From contig NC_047072.1 of assembly GCF_902459465.1 (NCBI RefSeq), forward strand, positions 16,721,776 to 16,785,775: DNA of 64,000 bases, read 5' to 3'. The notes below the pieces were generated by a model. That model ran no database searches. It was not told the origin of the DNA and was given only the letters and a program-made list of their open reading frames with translations. Source of the DNA: Asterias rubens (Eukaryota; Echinodermata; Asteroidea; Forcipulatida; Asteriidae). The translations under genes and the position numbers were made by a program. Below are positions 58,677 through 64,000 of the stretch, piece by piece; the first letter of the stretch is position 1; every line of letters starts with the position of its first letter.

Positions 58677-61600
58677 ATGACAGTAACACGGAAACATAAT
58701 TTCGCTCACCTTAGCCAGGTCGATCGCGGCTGGGCTTGGGCTGTCTTGCTCGGTGTTCACGTCTGTAACATTTTCGGTTACGGATATTTGACTACCTTGG
58801 GTTTATTCTTCACAGAATGGAAGGAGTACTTCGATGAATCCGCCACTGCAACGAGTTTACTTCTTAGTCTGCCCTGGATGGTTGCGAGTCCGTTCTGTAA
58901 GTAAATCCAGTAGTTATAATTAATGCCATGGACACTTACGGTCATTATTCAAAAAGTCTTTTAGCATTATAACTTACTTGGTAACGAGCAATGGAGAGCT
59001 TTTGGAACACATTGTGAGAAATGGCTCCCTCTGCAGTAATGTAGTTTTGAGAAACAGGTAATAATTTCTCACTCCAATATTAAAATATTTCAGGCTTAAA
59101 GCCTTCTTTATTGGGGATCTGAAAAGACACAAATTATGTTGTGCTATAAGGGTGTTTTTCTTGCATTATTCTCTTGCAACTTCGATGACGAATTGAGTGA
59201 ACATTTTCACAGTGTAGTTATTTTGCTGCAAATGTGTGAATACACCAAGCGAAAACTGGTCTTTTGACATAGGTATGCATGTGCCGTTTTGTGCTTACGG
59301 AGCGAACCGACTTTTAATTTTTGGCAACTCATGAAGTGTTGCAATTCATTGTTCATTTTTTGAGAAAAATTGATAACATTTGATACGTTTCAATCAAATA
59401 TTGAAATCGTAAAAAATTAATATTTTGATAGTATAAAACATTGTGAGAAACGGCTCCCTCTGAAGTATGTAGTTTATGAGAAAGGTATACATTTCTCACT
59501 CAAGCAATAAGACTTCAGCTGAAGCATCATGCATCTGAAAGCACACAAAGCAATGCAACAACATGGGTGTTTTTCGTTCATTATTCTCTTGCGAATTTGA
59601 TGACAAATGGAGTTCAAATTTTTACAGGTTTGTTATTGTATGCATAATGTTTGGATACATAAAGTTAGAATACTGATCTTTGACAATTATACCAAAGGTG
59701 CCCAGTACCTTTAACAACATTAACAGGTAAACGTGGTTCAAATCAGTTTGAATCGGAAGTTCCGACCAGGAACAGACATTTTGTCTTTTGATTTCAGTCC
59801 CTACGTGTGAGATGAAATTGGATCACGACCCACACGTAGCCATTTGCATGTAGGCCTATAATAGTATTGAAATCAAGTCGGTAATGGGAGACTTTTTGAA
59901 AGCTCTGCCACTAGAGGGCAGCAGACCTACCAGGTAAGGGTGCACAACTCATACAGCAAACAATGGTAAATGCTAAAAATTCAAAAATACTCAAAAAATA
60001 TTTAGAAGTCTCTCAGCCTCTTGAAAATTAAATCAGATACATTGTCATACAACTAAACTTCAGATTTCTTCTAAATTTTTGGTAGGTCAGCATTTTGGAA
60101 TTTTTGCTAATTACCCTAGAAGAAACACTCCCAAAAACTCATGCACACCGCTTGTTATCCTTGGGGAACTCGTGTCCAGTACGTCCTGTTCCAGAACAGT
60201 TTGGTTTATGCTGGCAATGTGTTATGAAAAATAAAATACAGTTTGGCTAAATCTAAAATACAAAATCAAAAACACGCAAAGTTGCTGTCAGTGACCGTCA
60301 CTCATGCTTCTCCTATTCCTAAGTTGTTGACATTACCTGGTGAAGAGCGCCTTCTCTTGGTGATCGGCAGATAGTCTAAAACTTCCCATTGTTAAAGACC
60401 TGCTTGAACGAAAATGTCAAGTCGTGAACTTTGCTGAATTCCACTTAAAAATGTTTTCGATGAATAAGGAAATCGATTCATATGATCATAAATAGGTTTC
60501 AATTGTGTAAAAAAACAATCATTTTGTATGCCCTTATCCAGAGCTTTTCTGCGAGATTTGCGAAAAGCCCCGTTACGTAATCACTCTCAAAACGTCATAA
60601 GTAGATAAAGCCGCTTTGTTGCAGCGTGGATGTATAACAAAGCAAACTCCCACAAATGACGTCAGCGGCATTGTCCTTTGACGCCCGCTCTCAACGGCAG
60701 AAGTGTTTTTAGTTTTTCAAAAAACCTTTAGGTAGGGGCCTGATTTTTTAATCGATAATTACGAAAAGTTCAGAAGTGTACACATATCAAAATTACATTA
60801 AAATGGTGAACAAGTGCATTATAAACAAGTAAAAATACCAACTGTTGAAAACATTCCGCTCAGGTAGCTGTTTAAGCGCGGTGTAGCTACGGGGACGGTC
60901 AGTTAGAGCTGCCACGCGCTACCTACGACCGTTGCATGAATGTATAATCGCAATGTGACTGTTGCATGAACGGCAGAATGTGTATTTATAATAAATAGGC
61001 AGCTCCTAACGAGTTGTAATCAAGTCTAGTAGGCCTACTGTACATTTTGATATGTTATGTAATATAATGTACATGCACATTCACGAACACCAAGACTGCG
61101 TAGCTACGGCGGGCGGTAGCGCAAAACCCTGTGACAATTTTGACTCAATCGGTCATCAAAGTTGCATGAGAAAAATGACATGCACAGAAAAACACCATTG
61201 TCGAAAAATGTGTATGTGCTTTCAGATTCCTAATCAAAGGATTCAGACCTAAAGTCTTTCATTGTTAATAAATTGATTTGGAAATTATCTCTTTCTCAAA
61301 AACTACGTTTCTTCAGAGGGAGCCGTTTCTCACAATAATTTATAGCATCAACAGCTCTCCATTTCTAGTTACCAATTAATTTTTTTATGCTAACGATTAT
61401 TTTGAGCAACTACAAATAGTGTCTTTAATGCCTCCGTAATACAAAACTGTTCTCATCGCACTTACTCAACCACTGAATTTAGGTATGTGTAACCGGTATG
61501 AATAGTACCCCCCCCCCCCCACCCTTCTAAAATTAGTCTGCATTCGCCCATGTAGCATTGCATTACTGTTTGTATAATTAATATCCATCTTATGCAAATC

Positions 61601-64000
61601 ATGTGCAATTCAAATCAGCTATAAGACACACCGTTGGCGGCGCACTACACTTGCCGACATTCACATTCTGGTAGAAGTGAACATGCATTTTTGTTTACTC
61701 CGTCTTCTATATGTAAAGTAATAACTACTATTGTTTGAAACACTAGGTTTCTTCATTGGTGTTATTGCATCTCGTTTTGGCATCAGACGAGTCGCTATGA
61801 CTGGGGCTTTAATCAACGGGTCAGCAACTATACTCGGCTCGCTAACCAAAGACATGTGGCAGTTGTACATGTGTAACGCCTTATCTGGTAAGTTCATGAT
61901 ACAATGTACATGTCCCATGGGCCTGATGGGGGTCTAGTCAACAAAGATAGTCCTAACTTGGGTTAAGTCCTAGGTCTCTTATGAGTTACCTTGAAACTTC
62001 AGGCTAGTCCAAGCTCGTCCTAACTCGAGATGAGACATTGTCTTATCAGAAATCCACCATGCTTTCTAGTTTACAAAGGGTTCATTTCATCTATATCATT
62101 ATGTGTGTGAAGCCAATGACTCGCTTAGCGGCGATCTTGATCACTGTATTAGCCAACGGAGAGAGTACACGGGAAGGAAGTTTTTCAGTAGCTGTGGGAG
62201 ATAGCCACAGATAATTTTTCCAGGGAAAACACACGCAATCGGATGTGGACTAAGATTATAATCCACATAGTGCCCCGGCGGAAAGAGAATGGAAAATATG
62301 CCTAGTTCACTAAGCAGAAGCAGAATTGTGTAAACTTGATAAACGGTACCCTTATTAACACTATTAACTTTGTTAATTAACGAAGTTACGTTTCCTGCGT
62401 TAATTTACGTGCGTTACACAATACACGGGACCAACGGATTTACGTCCCATCCAAAGGAAATACAAAAATGGCAAACTTGTACTATTCAAATGCATTGAGA
62501 ATCCAGTTTTGAAGAAAAAAAATCAACTTGTTTTTTGTTTTAGGTATACTATTTGTTTCACTCTGACTAATTCCCCCCCCCCCCCATCTATTCCCCTTAG
62601 GTGTAGGCGTGGTCATGATGCTGTCATCAGGAATGATCATCATCTCCCAGTACTTTAAGACAAGATTTGCAATCGCGAATGGAATAGCAGTAGCCGGTGT
62701 CAACGTCGGTCAAATAATGTTCACCCCGTTGTTCCGTTTCCTCATTGATACATACGGATGGAGGGGAACCATGTTCATCACTGGTGCCCTGCAGATGAAC
62801 TGTGTCGCTGCTAGCGCCCTCTTTCGTCCGCTCAAGACACATAATTCGAACGGAAGAAAACCCAACAATAGTATGAGCATTAATATGCATGTGCTAGGTG
62901 ATGATACAGTAATCAATGACTCCCATAAGAAACAAAAGTCTAATGTTGCCCTTAAGATTTTCACTAATGTTAAAGCCATGTTGCTTATTCTAGCCACATG
63001 TGTGTTCTCAATTGGCTTACTGACAAATCTAGCTCATCTCCCCGCCAGATGTAAAGAAGGCGGTTGGTCGGATGATCAAAGCGGGATGTTACTTTTATCC
63101 TTCGCAATCACAGCCATGATAACTAGACCTACCCATGGTTGGTTTGTTGACAATAACTACATAGGCTGCTTCAAGCTTCAACTCATCGTACTCATTAGTG
63201 CTTCATTAATTACATTCACGAACCCTGTGTCCAACAACTATATATTCTTAATTGGGTATTCGGCTGTTTTGGGCGCCCTACTTGGAATCGGATGTCCGCT
63301 GTTGATTGTTAATATGAAGAGTTTAGTGAATGGACCTACCACGCCAGCGGCTTTGAGTTTAATTTGGGCAACGGTGTTTCTCTTCAACGGAGTTGGGTCG
63401 GTTGTTGCAGGTAATTAATATCAAAAGACCACACATTTCAGCGATGTTACGTAATTTTATATTTCTTCCATTAAAAAAATGTAGCTGTTGATGTTGTGCT
63501 TGTTGTTATTGTTGTTGTTGAATATAAAGGCGGGCCGATTGCACAAAGATATTTAGAACTAGTCCTAGGAGATATTAAAAACTTAGGCTGGTCCTAAGTT
63601 AGGACGAGTAACCCGTCCTAACTCGAGATAAGACTAGTCTTAAATCTTTGTGAAATCCACCACTTGACACTCTTGGTAATTACTCAAACAAATGTTTAGC
63701 ATAAGACCTTACTTGGTAACTAGCAATGGAGAGCTACTGATGGTATTCAACATTGTGAGAAACGGGTCCCTCTGAAGTAACGTAATTTTGAGAAAGAGGT
63801 AATTTCTCATTCAACGATTGACTGCAAAATTGTATTTCCACACTTACCATAATGTATTCTTTTTTTCCCTTGTTACACCAGGCAAGCTTTACGATGCTAC
63901 GGGGAACTATGTTGTCCCATTCCTGACAGCGGGCGCTATGTTCCTTGCGGCTTTCCTTCTGGTCGCTCTAATCACTGTAATGAAACGTCGACAAGATTTA
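58677..64000 (+). CDS. SLC16 / monocarboxylate-transporter-like MFS protein, 3'-incomplete
   Basis: Exons 58677-58896, 61747-61887, 62601-63410 and 63882 to the window end join in phase 1 throughout into one frame of about 429 residues. TM1 carries VDRGWAWAVLLGVHV, the DGGWGW-type SLC16 signature (Arg for the second residue). Exon 2 starts TM2 and holds RFGIRRVAMTGALIN. Exon 3 starts VGVVMMLSSGMIIISQ and has YFKTRFAIANGIAVAG, the second family signature, then GWRGTMFITGALQMN. A short hydrophilic loop (about residues 200-240; RKPNNS, KKQKSN) separates the N and C halves. The sequence ends at KRRQDL after the last helices, so only a cytosolic tail or last exon is missing. The family moves monocarboxylates, thyroid hormones or amino acids; substrate cannot be told here. 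The first intron (2.85 kb) contains at least three family A elements. Confidence 0.9.
58925..59275 (-). repeat. MITE-like element, family A (transporter intron 1)
   Basis: Worn reversed copy with GTAACGAGCAATGGAGAGCT and ATTGTGAGAAATGGCTCCCT. Confidence 0.6.
59425..59715 (-). repeat. Partial family A element (transporter intron 1)
   Basis: Reversed: ATTGTGAGAAACGGCTCCCT to GTGCCCAGTACCTTTAA. Confidence 0.65.
59716..61110 (+). other. Intronic sequence without further genes
   Basis: No coding frame. Short words such as GTTGCATGAATGTATAATCG (60931) recur in inverted form near 34.7 kb, suggesting a further dispersed repeat. Confidence 0.35.
61115..61430 (+). repeat. MITE-like element, family A (transporter intron 1)
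   Basis: Forward copy lacking a clear left end; GAGGGAGCCGTTTCTCACAA and ATCAACAGCTCTCCATTTCT present. Confidence 0.6.
61935..62055. repeat. TTAGGAC hairpin element, family H (decayed)
   Basis: In transporter intron 2. Keeps GATAGTCCTAACTTGGG and CTCGTCCTAACTCGAGAT; arms partly eroded. Confidence 0.55.
62398..62465 (-). repeat. SINE body fragment
   Basis: TACGTGCGTTACACAATACA and CGTCCCATCCAAAGGA match the body of the 47.5 kb SINE. Confidence 0.6.
63525..63662. repeat. TTAGGAC hairpin element, family H
   Basis: In transporter intron 3. Full foldback with ATTGCACAAAGATATTTAGA at left and AAATCTTTGTGAAATCCACC at right. Confidence 0.75.
63663..63830 (-). repeat. Partial family A element
   Basis: Directly abuts the family H element; contains AGCAATGGAGAGCTACTGAT and ATTGTGAGAAACGGGTCCCT. 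One probably inserted beside or into the other. Confidence 0.6.

Overview
This is a eukaryotic, intron-bearing, AT-rich and repeat-dense genomic window. It is most likely from an echinoderm, probably a sea star. That assignment is inference: spliced genes with GT-AG introns, many short inverted-repeat elements of types I recall from echinoderm genomes, tRNA-derived SINEs, and an animal-type SLC16 transporter and PRSS23/35-type protease. Nothing looks bacterial or viral.

Layout. 1-13.5 kb has no gene I can name. It holds short tandem duplications, MITE-like elements, one tRNA-derived SINE, degenerate telomere-like repeats, several microsatellites, and a weak set of phase-compatible exons on the minus strand (7.3-9.7 kb, possibly 10.8 kb). 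13.5-16.4 kb carries the first member of a small secreted-protein family. 16.4-32.7 kb is almost all repeats, including a 60-unit, near-perfect 24-bp minisatellite at 21.8-23.3 kb. 32.8-34.0 kb holds an intronless PRSS23/PRSS35-like secreted protease homologue (minus strand) whose catalytic serine position is Ile. 36.8-56.6 kb carries five more members of the small secreted family on the plus strand. Two of them (36.9 and 42.4 kb) lie in a segmental duplication and differ by only six coding bases. A third (47.9-50.0 kb) is a pseudogene split by a 5'-truncated LINE. 58.7 kb to the end is an SLC16/monocarboxylate-transporter-like MFS gene, cut off by the window.

The main result is the six-member cluster of small secreted proteins (156-159 aa; four exons of about 106/132/157/73-85 nt with invariant phases 1-1-2). 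The mature part resembles the NTF2-like/SnoaL/DUF4440 fold. Four members share a TATA-like box and a 5'-leader motif. The signal-peptide exon is far more conserved than the mature exons, suggesting exon-wise homogenisation and diversification of the secreted domain. I do not know a function for this family and assign none.

Exon junctions were derived by hand from GT/AG sites, reading frame and paralogue comparison. Repeat boundaries are approximate to a few bases unless stated.
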